Of a stretch of DNA of 7,331 nucleotides, positions 1-5,498 are shown one piece after another. The DNA comes from Cocleimonas sp. GTDB lineage: Bacteria; Pseudomonadota; Gammaproteobacteria; Thiotrichales; Thiotrichaceae. Each line of letters begins with the position of its first letter. Position 1 is the first letter of the stretch. A program made the position numbers and the translations under genes. Under the pieces are notes generated by a model. It was not told the DNA's origin. It saw only the letters and a program-made list of their open reading frames with translations, and did not search any database. The DNA lies in assembly GCA_023145535.1 (NCBI GenBank), contig JAGLDQ010000040.1, positions 1 to 7,331 on the forward strand, given 5' to 3'.

Positions 1-1223
1 GTCGTGCTTAGAATGGCGGTGCTTTGTTTGGCTTGCTTTTCTATGTCGTGAAGTAGGGAGGCTTTGGCGTGCTTATTTTCAGGAATTGCTTCAATAATAA
101 TATCAGCCTGTGCGAGTCCACTATTATCAACATCAATAACAATGCGGTCGATCAGTGTGTGGCGTAGTTTGGCGTGGTTGGTATGATTGCAGTCTTGATA
201 AAGCTCAGGTAATAGTTTTTCTAATGCCGTAGAGCGGGTGTCATAAATACTAATATAAAAGCCATTTTCTGCACAAAGTCGGGCTATATAGCGCCCCATT
301 ACGCCACAGCCTATAATATGAATACGCTGTGATTGTGGTGAGATGGCGGTAATATCTTGATCCAGTTTTTGATATTGTTTTTGTAGTTTTAACTGGTTTT
401 TTGTTGCCTCTGAAATGATTAATTTTGCTGCTTCAATGGCTTCATTGTGACTTGCATCAGCGCTGGTATTAAAAATATCCCAAGTTTTTATAATGCTGCT
501 AATTGCGCTTGAGTTATATTGATTATTTAGCAATCTTGCTTGTAATTTACTAGGCAGTACCTTGGGTAAGGATTTAAAATTAAAGCGTGAAGGCTTCTGA
601 TCGGTCTTATTGTTATTCTGCGCGATAAGATAGTGCGCTGCTTGGTGTGTTTTATGTGCAGGGACAACATAATCAATAAGCCCAATGGATAGTGCTTCTT
701 TAGCCGAATAAATATTGCCTTCCAGTATCGCTAGAGAAGAGACTAAGCCTTTGATTTTTATGAGACGCGTAAGACTGCCAAACCCAGCGTAGTGACCCTG
801 TTTAATATCGCTATAGCAAAATAGGCTTTTTGCGTTATCGGTGGCGATGCGATAATCACAACAGAGCGCTATTTCCAGCCCGCTATTGCTGCAATTGCCA
901 TTAATTAGAGCGATGGTTGGAAAATCAAGGCGACTGATACGGCGACACAATTGATTGCCCAGACTTGTGTATATTTCTGCTTTTTTTTGTGTCGTTAGTT
1001 TGAGCAGGGTGTCGAGCTTAGTGCCAGCAATAAAGCTATTTGACTTAGCGGAGGAAATAATAAGCCCTTTAAAACTTTTGTCTTGCAGATTATCAAGTAT
1101 CTCACGCATTTCTTTTAGTAAGCTGATGGTGAGTGCATTTTCGTTACTTTCTTGAGAATCAATCGTTAGCCAAACAATGTCGTCTTTTGTTCTTGCAATG
1201 CTAATATGTTGAAAGCCCGTCAT
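1..1223 (-). CDS. FadJ-like multifunctional fatty-oxidation alpha subunit (crotonase + 3-hydroxyacyl-CoA dehydrogenase), divergent, C-terminus beyond window
   Basis: The frame is open from ATG at 1223-1221 to the left edge, giving 407 residues with no stop; FadJ/FadB proteins are about 700. Residues 1-190 are a crotonase (enoyl-CoA hydratase/isomerase) domain, about 190-300 a linker, and from 301 a Rossmann NAD-binding domain with GCGVMG at 305-310 and the acidic end of beta-2 in IYDTR. The spacing of the two hydratase acids (E117 and D139, 22 apart) matches FadJ as I recall it rather than FadB (20). The active site is changed: the Gly-Gly-Gly before the first Glu is N113-S114-G115, which puts Ser at the oxyanion glycine, and the second catalytic Glu is Asp139. 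The dehydrogenase NAD motif looks intact, but its His/Glu/Asn catalytic residues lie beyond the edge. The start overlaps the thiolase-like stop (ATGA, 1220-1223) and has AGGAG at 1229-1233, so it is probably translationally coupled and forms a complex with that partner. Family is well supported; enzymatic activity is doubtful for the hydratase. Confidence 0.85.
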   Translation of the reverse strand, partial: MTGFQHISIARTKDDIVWLTIDSQESNENALTISLLKEMREILDNLQDKSFKGLIISSAKSNSFIAGTKLDTLLKLTTQKKAEIYTSLGNQLCRRISRLDFPTIALINGNCSNSGLEIALCCDYRIATDNAKSLFCYSDIKQGHYAGFGSLTRLIKIKGLVSSLAILEGNIYSAKEALSIGLIDYVVPAHKTHQAAHYLIAQNNNKTDQKPSRFNFKSLPKVLPSKLQARLLNNQYNSSAISSIIKTWDIFNTSADASHNEAIEAAKLIISEATKNQLKLQKQYQKLDQDITAISPQSQRIHIIGCGVMGRYIARLCAENGFYISIYDTRSTALEKLLPELYQDCNHTNHAKLRHTLIDRIVIDVDNSGLAQADIIIEAIPENKHAKASLLHDIEKQAKQSTAILST

Positions 1224-2458
1224 TGTTTCTCCTGATTATTTTGCAATAAGAGGGCGCTACTTTGACCATTGGCAAAACTAAAGTGACAGATACCTTTTTG
1301 TTTTTGTTCTCTTTGTAATATGGCTGCTAATTGTAAAATACAGCGATATTTGTTAGCGCTATTTGGGTTTCCTAATGCAAGTGAGCCACCATCAATATTG
1401 ACATTGTTTAGCGATTGAAAGGCTTCAATGGATGAAAACTGAGGTTTTTTCTCTAGTGCAAGCACTTCCGCTGCGGAGGTTTCATCCCATTCCCAATAAT
1501 CAATATCGCTGGCTTGGCATTGATTTGTGCTTAAAAGACTTTTGATGGCATTATCTTTATCCCAGTTTGGTTCTGATAATATTGCCAGTGGCGACAAATT
1601 ATATTGATCAACTACTTCTTGATTTGCTAATAACAGCAGGCAAGCGCCATCGGTTGCTTGGCTGACACTGGCTTTAGTGATAATACCCGTTGGTGGGCTG
1701 CCTGTGATAATTGTTTGCTGTAACGACTCAGGATCAGCATTGATAATATCGTCATCAGAATGGAGGCTGAAGCCATTGGGATAAAATATAGGGACAACAT
1801 TTTTCAATAGTTTATTGCGCTGTGCGTATTTAAGACGGCGTTGGCTTAATTTGACATACTCCGCCATTGCTTCTGCTGAAATTGATAGGTAATTTGCATT
1901 TTTTTCAGCTATTTCTTTATGTAAGAAGTAGTGATCTTCTTCTGTTGTTCTACTTATTTTTTGGAAGTGTCGAGTATGGAGCTGGTTTAATATTTTTAGT
2001 TTGTGGGTAAAGCCTTTTACTGTTTGCCACTCTCTAATCCAGTCTGATAGCGCATGATTCAGCGCAATGGGTTTTGCTGTCGACATCTCAAGGCCACCTA
2101 GCAAAATTAATGATTTTTGTTGAAATGCGATTTGCTGATGTGCATAGCGTAGTGCTTGTATGCCGCAGTTTTCACCCGCCGTAAAGGTATTTGGAATGAG
2201 GGATGATTCGCATTGAAGGCGTTGAGCGAGCTGCTGCGCCAGATTTTCTGTAGTATTTTCAGTACTGCTTGCAATGACAATGTCATCAAGCTGTAATGCG
2301 GTGAAGGGTTGTTTTAAAAACAGTGCTTGCGCCGTTGATACGGCCAGATCAAGTTTAGAGTAGGGTGGAGTTTTTTTTGAGTTTTGTCGTAAGTGATGAC
2401 TGAAGGGGGTTCTAGCACCATCGACAAGATAGACCGTTTGTGAATGATGCTTATCCAC
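1220..2458 (-). CDS. FadI-like thiolase-fold protein lacking the canonical catalytic residues
   Basis: A 412-residue protein of normal thiolase length that aligns end to end with FadI-type 3-ketoacyl-CoA thiolases. It has N-terminal VDGARTPF (12-19), the FadI-like loop domain about 128-195, TDGAC at 269-273, GGSLALGNP at 357-365, and a final FANGQSSALLL strand region about 395-405. Canonical thiolases use a Cys nucleophile, a GHP His, an Asn/His-Glu-Ala motif and a second Cys. Here these positions are Glu96 (in AGENCGIQA), Asn364 (GNP), Asp325 (DETS) and Ser394. Ordinary thiolysis or Claisen chemistry is therefore unlikely; acyl-CoA binding, another reaction or a structural role is possible. 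The start is GTG (2458-2456): the in-frame TAA at 2473-2471 rules out an upstream start, and AAGAGAG sits 7 nt ahead. The stop overlaps the start of the FadJ-like gene (ATGA), as expected for a beta/alpha pair of a fatty-oxidation complex, although beta here precedes alpha. Pipelines would probably call this acetyl-CoA C-acyltransferase; I consider that functional label unsafe. Confidence 0.85.
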   Translation of the reverse strand: MDKHHSQTVYLVDGARTPFSHHLRQNSKKTPPYSKLDLAVSTAQALFLKQPFTALQLDDIVIASSTENTTENLAQQLAQRLQCESSLIPNTFTAGENCGIQALRYAHQQIAFQQKSLILLGGLEMSTAKPIALNHALSDWIREWQTVKGFTHKLKILNQLHTRHFQKISRTTEEDHYFLHKEIAEKNANYLSISAEAMAEYVKLSQRRLKYAQRNKLLKNVVPIFYPNGFSLHSDDDIINADPESLQQTIITGSPPTGIITKASVSQATDGACLLLLANQEVVDQYNLSPLAILSEPNWDKDNAIKSLLSTNQCQASDIDYWEWDETSAAEVLALEKKPQFSSIEAFQSLNNVNIDGGSLALGNPNSANKYRCILQLAAILQREQKQKGICHFSFANGQSSALLLQNNQEKQ

Positions 2459-2469
2459 AATACAACTCT

Positions 2470-2511
2470 CTTAATAAAGTGTGTGAAAAACCCAGACGGA
2501 TTTTTATTAAG
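2470..2511. repeat. 9-bp perfect inverted repeat overlapping the thiolase-like gene's ribosome-binding region
   Basis: CTTAATAAA at 2470-2478 is the exact reverse complement of TTTATTAAG at 2503-2511. Nested between them is a second, competing stem on the minus-strand transcript (2486-2505: five A-U pairs, one G-U, two G-C, loop of four). The left arm abuts the AAGAGAG ribosome-binding sequence of the thiolase-like gene. The structure lies entirely between the coiled-coil gene (stop at 2522) and the GTG at 2458. It could be a weak terminator or attenuator, an RNA element modulating thiolase translation, or a DNA-binding site. The stem is AT-rich and lacks a clean U tract, so an efficient intrinsic terminator is unlikely. 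Confidence 0.4.
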
Positions 2512-2521
2512 GAGGGGGATA

Positions 2522-3412
2522 TTATGCTTTTGGCCCTTGCTGCATTTGTGGTGGATTTAAGTCTGTTAATTCTATTTCAATTGGAGGCTCTCTATCTGTT
2601 TTATTCTCCAACTCCTCGTAAGTTCGATTTAATCCTACCAGCCCTTCAATAATTTCTTTTTTATCTGAGCCAGGTAAGTCGGCAATGGATTCTAACACTT
2701 TAATGCGTGTTTCTTGCATTGCTTCTTGCTGTTTTAACGCAAATAATTTTTCATGCTCTAGTTTAGCGAGTTCTTTTTTGCGATAAATATTATGCGAGGA
2801 AACGATATAGTATGCAAAACTAATGGTAAAAATTAATGCAGAAAAAACCAGAATGGTGCTGAGTGCTGATTGTTGTTGTGCATTGGTCTTCTGTAATGCT
2901 AAGGCTTCTACATGTGATTGTGACATTTGCAGTTTTTCTTTTTCAAAGGCTAATAGCTTGTCGGTCATGCCAGATTCATGTTGTTTATCCTTATCCAACT
3001 TGCTCATTTCTTGTTGCTTTAATAGGTAAGCCTGTTGCAACTCTTGTTGTTTAATCTTCTCGGCATTTGATTGTGCATCTTTCTGCATTTCTTTTTCATG
3101 CAACATACGTTGTTGCGCTGTCAGGTTATTGTACTCCATTCGTTGGAGTTCAATTTTTTGCTGATAGCTTAATTCTGTTTCATTACGTTTGTTTTTTAAT
3201 TGTTCCTGAATGTACTGAAACTGCAAATCCTGTTTACCTGGTAAAGCGAGTGGCGTACTAACGACACCCCCGACAGCAGCTTCTGAGGAAGATTGAGTTT
3301 GTGCTATTGTGTTTTCAGATGTACTCATCTGCTTGTCTTTTATTGTCATAAACGACAATAAAATGATAAACATAGCGATGACGAGTATCACCAACATTCC
3401 CATTACACGCAT
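2522..3412 (-). CDS. two-TM, Gln-rich coiled-coil membrane protein of unknown function
   Basis: I do not recognise a family for this 296-residue protein. An N-terminal hydrophobic segment (about 4-23) is followed by a Ser/Thr-rich stretch (28-55), a long Gln/Glu/Lys-rich heptad-like helix (about 62-182), a second hydrophobic segment (about 184-205), a basic stop (RKKELAK, 211-217), a further charged helix to about 245 and a polar Pro-containing tail. By the positive-inside rule the long central helix should be periplasmic and the tail from 206 cytoplasmic, although only MR precedes the first segment, so a cleaved or signal-anchor N-terminus is possible. The architecture suggests a tether, scaffold or oligomerising envelope protein rather than an enzyme. 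No clear Shine-Dalgarno precedes ATG 3412; Met4 and Met6 are alternative starts with no better site. It is the first gene after a 207-bp gap carrying a candidate promoter and lies 63 nt before the thiolase-like gene, so the three may be co-transcribed. Coding status is well supported; function is not. Confidence 0.75.
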   Translation of the reverse strand: MRVMGMLVILVIAMFIILLSFMTIKDKQMSTSENTIAQTQSSSEAAVGGVVSTPLALPGKQDLQFQYIQEQLKNKRNETELSYQQKIELQRMEYNNLTAQQRMLHEKEMQKDAQSNAEKIKQQELQQAYLLKQQEMSKLDKDKQHESGMTDKLLAFEKEKLQMSQSHVEALALQKTNAQQQSALSTILVFSALIFTISFAYYIVSSHNIYRKKELAKLEHEKLFALKQQEAMQETRIKVLESIADLPGSDKKEIIEGLVGLNRTYEELENKTDREPPIEIELTDLNPPQMQQGPKA

Positions 3413-3450
3413 GAGTATTATCTACGCTTGATTGCACTTAGCAGAATTAT

Positions 3451-3480
3451 CTTATCAGGTGTTTAAAGGGGTGTGATAAG
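3451..3480. promoter_or_regulatory. 7-bp inverted repeat (CTTATCA/TGATAAG), possible operator
   Basis: CTTATCA at 3451-3457 and TGATAAG at 3474-3480 are perfect inverted arms with 16 nt between them. The site lies 38-68 nt upstream of the coiled-coil gene start and downstream of the candidate promoter at 3528-3556, so it would sit in the 5' leader. There is no U run, which argues against a terminator. It could bind a dimeric regulator or be chance in AT-rich DNA. Confidence 0.25.
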
Positions 3481-3527
3481 AGTGTTGTGCAAGTGCATGT
3501 TAATTAAAGAAATCCATTTCTGGCTGT

Positions 3528-3556
3528 ATTATGGTGTATGAATTGAGAATAATCAA
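3528..3556 (-). promoter_or_regulatory. candidate sigma70-type promoter for the coiled-coil / thiolase-like / FadJ-like genes
   Basis: Read on the minus strand, TTGATT (3556-3551) is separated by exactly 17 nt from CATAAT (3533-3528). These match the -35 consensus at 4 of 6 and the -10 consensus at 5 of 6 positions. Transcription would begin near 3521, giving a leader of about 110 nt before ATG 3412. It is the best-spaced pair seen in the 207-bp gap, which is otherwise non-coding and AT-rich. No convincing rho-independent terminator for the upstream unit was seen in the gap, so read-through from the genes to the right is also possible. Confidence 0.4.
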
Positions 3557-3619
3557 TAAAATAGTCTATAAATCACTCTTTATCGATGATATTTAATAGA
3601 TTGAATATTTTCATTAAGA

Positions 3620-4726
3620 CTATTGTCCTATATAGGCAATTGAGGGGTTCAAAAGAAGCTGTTGTAGTTTTTTATTGTCGATAGGACTCAGTTGTAAGCT
3701 GTTTTTTGTATCAGTATCAAATAGATCACGAATATAAAATAGCGGATTGTCGTTGTTATTTTGTTGTTGTGGCATTCTTTTTAATAGAATAGGTTGGCTT
3801 CCCTGTTGGGAGGCATCTCTTACTGACTTTACAGGTTTGTCAGAATTTACTCTATAAAGTCCAGATAGAAAGCTGGAATTATCAGAAGAAAGAATCGGAA
3901 AAAAGGCGAGTAATAAATTTTTCCCATTATAGAGGTAAAGTGTGCGATGGCTTTTATCAACTAGCAAAATGGAGGCACTTGCATTATCAGGGAAGTGTTT
4001 ACGTATTTTTGTTAATAGGGAAGTGTAGTTTCCTTGTACTGCATAATGACCTATTAGAAATTTATTAGCATCTGGGTGTGTAGCAACAACAGATTTATTC
4101 TTAGTACGAGTAGGTTTTACAGGGTGGGGCTTTTTTTTATTAGTTTGTTGTACAGCAAATTCATCTGCATCAATTGAGTCACCAGGAGGTGCTATTTTTT
4201 CAGTAGCAATCATATCTTCTTCTTGTGGCGCTTTTTTTGAAGAAAGTTTTTGGATAGGGGGGGGGGTAAATTTTTTCTTTTTTACCGACTCAGAGAGTCC
4301 TTTGAACTCGCCTGGAATATAGCTTTTAACGTACTCATCCAGCCAGTAATCTTCTTTATTCTTAAAGGGGCCAATAACCAACCATTTTCCCTTTTTTTTG
4401 CTCATGCGAACATAGCCAAAGAAATAACTCTTCTTTTTATTATAAAAAGAATCAAGTTCTAGTAGTAAGACAGCCTCGTTCGTATCACTTAGTTCTGTGG
4501 TTACTTTGTGAATATGAACATTGCTGACTTTTTCACAACGCTGCAAGGAATAATCAGGACGTAATGTTAATGCATCCTTACATTCTTGTTTTTCAACATG
4601 TTGATAAAATGTTTTTAGCGCATCACGGGGAGCATCCGCCGCAAGACTAGGGGAGGAGAGTAGGGCATATAACAATAAGGCTGATAGAATGGCTTTAAGT
4701 TTGCAGCTTATTTTTTGATCAATCAT
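3620..4726 (-). CDS. secreted protein: NTF2-like domain + Lys/Pro-rich linker + degenerate L,D-transpeptidase (YkuD)-like domain
   Basis: A 368-residue protein. The signal peptide has basic residues (K5, K9, K11), a hydrophobic core about 12-24 and a probable cleavage at A29 or A30 (SLAADAP). Residues about 31-138 look like an NTF2/SnoaL-like fold with alternating strands, C49 and C64 as a possible disulfide, and GKWLVIGPF at 113-121. A linker of about 145-220 is rich in Lys and Pro. Residues about 252-296 match the start of a YkuD domain: ILLVDKSHRTLYLYNG (253-268) and SGLYRVN where the family has a TPTGTYRI-like motif. The end (SLQLSPIDNKKLQQLL, 343-358) matches the region after the catalytic motif SHGCIRL, with Ser343 at the Cys and IRD (332-334) at the IHG His. 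No peptidoglycan cross-linking chemistry is therefore expected; binding to peptidoglycan or to a partner is inferred. AGGAGG at 4738-4743 supports ATG 4726. The gene follows the GST-like gene by 39 nt. Fold assignments are from memory, stronger for YkuD than for NTF2. Confidence 0.75.
   Translation of the reverse strand: MIDQKISCKLKAILSALLLYALLSSPSLAADAPRDALKTFYQHVEKQECKDALTLRPDYSLQRCEKVSNVHIHKVTTELSDTNEAVLLLELDSFYNKKKSYFFGYVRMSKKKGKWLVIGPFKNKEDYWLDEYVKSYIPGEFKGLSESVKKKKFTPPPIQKLSSKKAPQEEDMIATEKIAPPGDSIDADEFAVQQTNKKKPHPVKPTRTKNKSVVATHPDANKFLIGHYAVQGNYTSLLTKIRKHFPDNASASILLVDKSHRTLYLYNGKNLLLAFFPILSSDNSSFLSGLYRVNSDKPVKSVRDASQQGSQPILLKRMPQQQNNNDNPLFYIRDLFDTDTKNSLQLSPIDNKKLQQLLLNPSIAYIGQ
4257..4266. 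repeat. 10-base G:C homopolymer inside the secreted-protein gene (possible slippage tract)
   Basis: Ten consecutive G on the plus strand (C10 on the coding strand) encode the end of Thr154 and Pro155-157. Adding one C would lead to TGA at about codon 176; deleting one would lead to TGA at about codon 172. Either change would keep the signal peptide and NTF2-like domain but remove the transpeptidase-like domain. Tracts of this length are classic slipped-strand contingency sites. Further homopolymers lie nearby: T8 at 4131-4138, T7 at 4232-4238, T6-C-T6 at 4271-4283 and T8 at 4392-4399. Confidence 0.6.
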
Positions 4727-4765
4727 TTTCCTACTTCCCTCCTTTAATTATAGTTTGGCTAAAAT

Positions 4766-5482
4766 CTAATCATTCATCATGGGGTAACAAGCATCATACC
4801 ATTGGGCAAATTCAGTATTATGTGATTTTGCTAGATCAATCGCCCCCAGTTGATCACTAGAGCGTAATATACCAAACACACTGCAATCGACGAAATCAGG
4901 CTTGTTATCACCAAAGAAAGCCTTTCCAGCTAATCCTTCTTTTACCCAATGATCAATGGCGGCCAGATACTCTTTCTCAACATCATCAATCTTGTGCTTA
5001 AGCTTCATTTTTGTCGCCACGCGAGGCATGACAAAAGACCCCATTAGACGGATAAATTTTCCTTTAAACCAGCCAAATTGTCCATCTTGAAGAATAAGAG
5101 CAAAGTTACGAAAAGAAGTTCTAAAGTTAGGATGAATTAAAGGGGGTAAATAATGCACTAACGTATCATCAATCCATGCTGTCCACTGTTTGGCATCATC
5201 ATTGATGGTCAGTTTACTGTAATTCTCATTAATGTAATCAATGATGGTTGCTGACTCAGTGATTATCTGTTCTCCATCTTTTAATACAGGCACTTTTTTA
5301 TGATCGGTAAAATCAAGTTCTGGCATTCCAAAAGGTGTAACCTCTACGGTTTCATAAGGTTGATTAGTGTAGTTTAAAAGTGCTTTGACTTTCCAGCAGA
5401 AAGGACAGGAGCTAAATTGATAGAGTGTCAACATGGTTGTGTAGGTGATCCTTAGATTTGATAATAGGCTGTATTTTACCAT
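4766..5482 (-). CDS. glutaredoxin/GST-fold protein of the mPGES-2 (prostaglandin E synthase 2) type
   Basis: A 238-residue cytosolic-looking protein. An N-terminal thioredoxin/glutaredoxin fold starts at LTLYQF (18-23) and carries a CPFC redox motif (C26, C29), the cis-Pro loop KKVPVL (62-67, P65) and the glutathione-contacting ES pair (E76, S77). From about 95 it is an all-helical GST C-terminal domain with FFGDNKPDF (about 190-198), followed by a helix like the PNLADLAVYGVLR segment of PTGES2. The CPFC motif, the VEVTP and KVPVL segments and this helix make mPGES-2-like the best fit. In bacteria the substrate is unknown; glutathione-dependent disulfide reduction or heme/glutathione binding is plausible. 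The start is uncertain. ATG 5482 lacks a Shine-Dalgarno and adds 16 residues ahead of the fold. ATG 5434 (Met17) begins the fold exactly and has AAGGA 14 nt upstream; I favour Met17. The gene lies 16 nt (or 64 nt from Met17) after the response-regulator stop, so it is probably in the same operon. A TATTAT hexamer near 5470 without a good -35 is only a weak internal promoter hint. Confidence 0.85.
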   Translation of the reverse strand: MVKYSLLSNLRITYTTMLTLYQFSSCPFCWKVKALLNYTNQPYETVEVTPFGMPELDFTDHKKVPVLKDGEQIITESATIIDYINENYSKLTINDDAKQWTAWIDDTLVHYLPPLIHPNFRTSFRNFALILQDGQFGWFKGKFIRLMGSFVMPRVATKMKLKHKIDDVEKEYLAAIDHWVKEGLAGKAFFGDNKPDFVDCSVFGILRSSDQLGAIDLAKSHNTEFAQWYDACYPMMND

Positions 5483-5498
5483 AAAAAATTAGCATTTT

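Noticed and set aside
955..1155. Plus-strand open frame of 66 codons
   Set aside because: Lies entirely antisense to the conserved crotonase domain of the FadJ-like gene; Ser/Leu-rich composition typical of an antisense shadow.
2162..2164. Cys98 (two residues after Glu96) as a shifted thiolase nucleophile
   Set aside because: It is three residues before the conserved Gln of the helix instead of five, so it would sit within the first helical turn rather than at the nucleophile position; loss of the GHP His and second Cys also argues against rescue.
2107..2289. Second minus-strand frame of 60 codons inside the thiolase-like gene
   Set aside because: Out-of-frame overlap with a well-aligned thiolase region; no sign of a frameshift, since the main frame aligns continuously with FadI.
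2486..2505. Intrinsic terminator between the coiled-coil gene and the thiolase-like gene
   Set aside because: The stem has only two G-C pairs plus one G-U, with the U run forming part of the stem itself; too weak to call as a terminator and kept only as part of the inverted repeat.
2440..2652. Plus-strand open frame of 70 codons with GGAGG-like sequence inside it
   Set aside because: Spans the spacer and the ends of two minus-strand genes; the GGAGGGGG at 2511-2518 lies before an ATG at 2524 but that frame is just the antisense of the coiled-coil gene's C-terminus.
2823..3261. Several plus-strand open frames of 63-68 codons
   Set aside because: All antisense to the Gln-rich coiled coil, whose low-complexity codons leave open frames on the opposite strand; no family resemblance.
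4250..4462. Plus-strand open frame beginning next to the poly-G tract
   Set aside because: Antisense to the secreted protein gene; hydrophobic Phe/Ile composition results from reading Lys codons backwards.
5451..5498. Independent promoter for the GST-like gene (TATTAT-like -10)
   Set aside because: No acceptable -35 hexamer at 16-18 nt; the sequence there is a plain T run, so co-transcription with the regulator is simpler.
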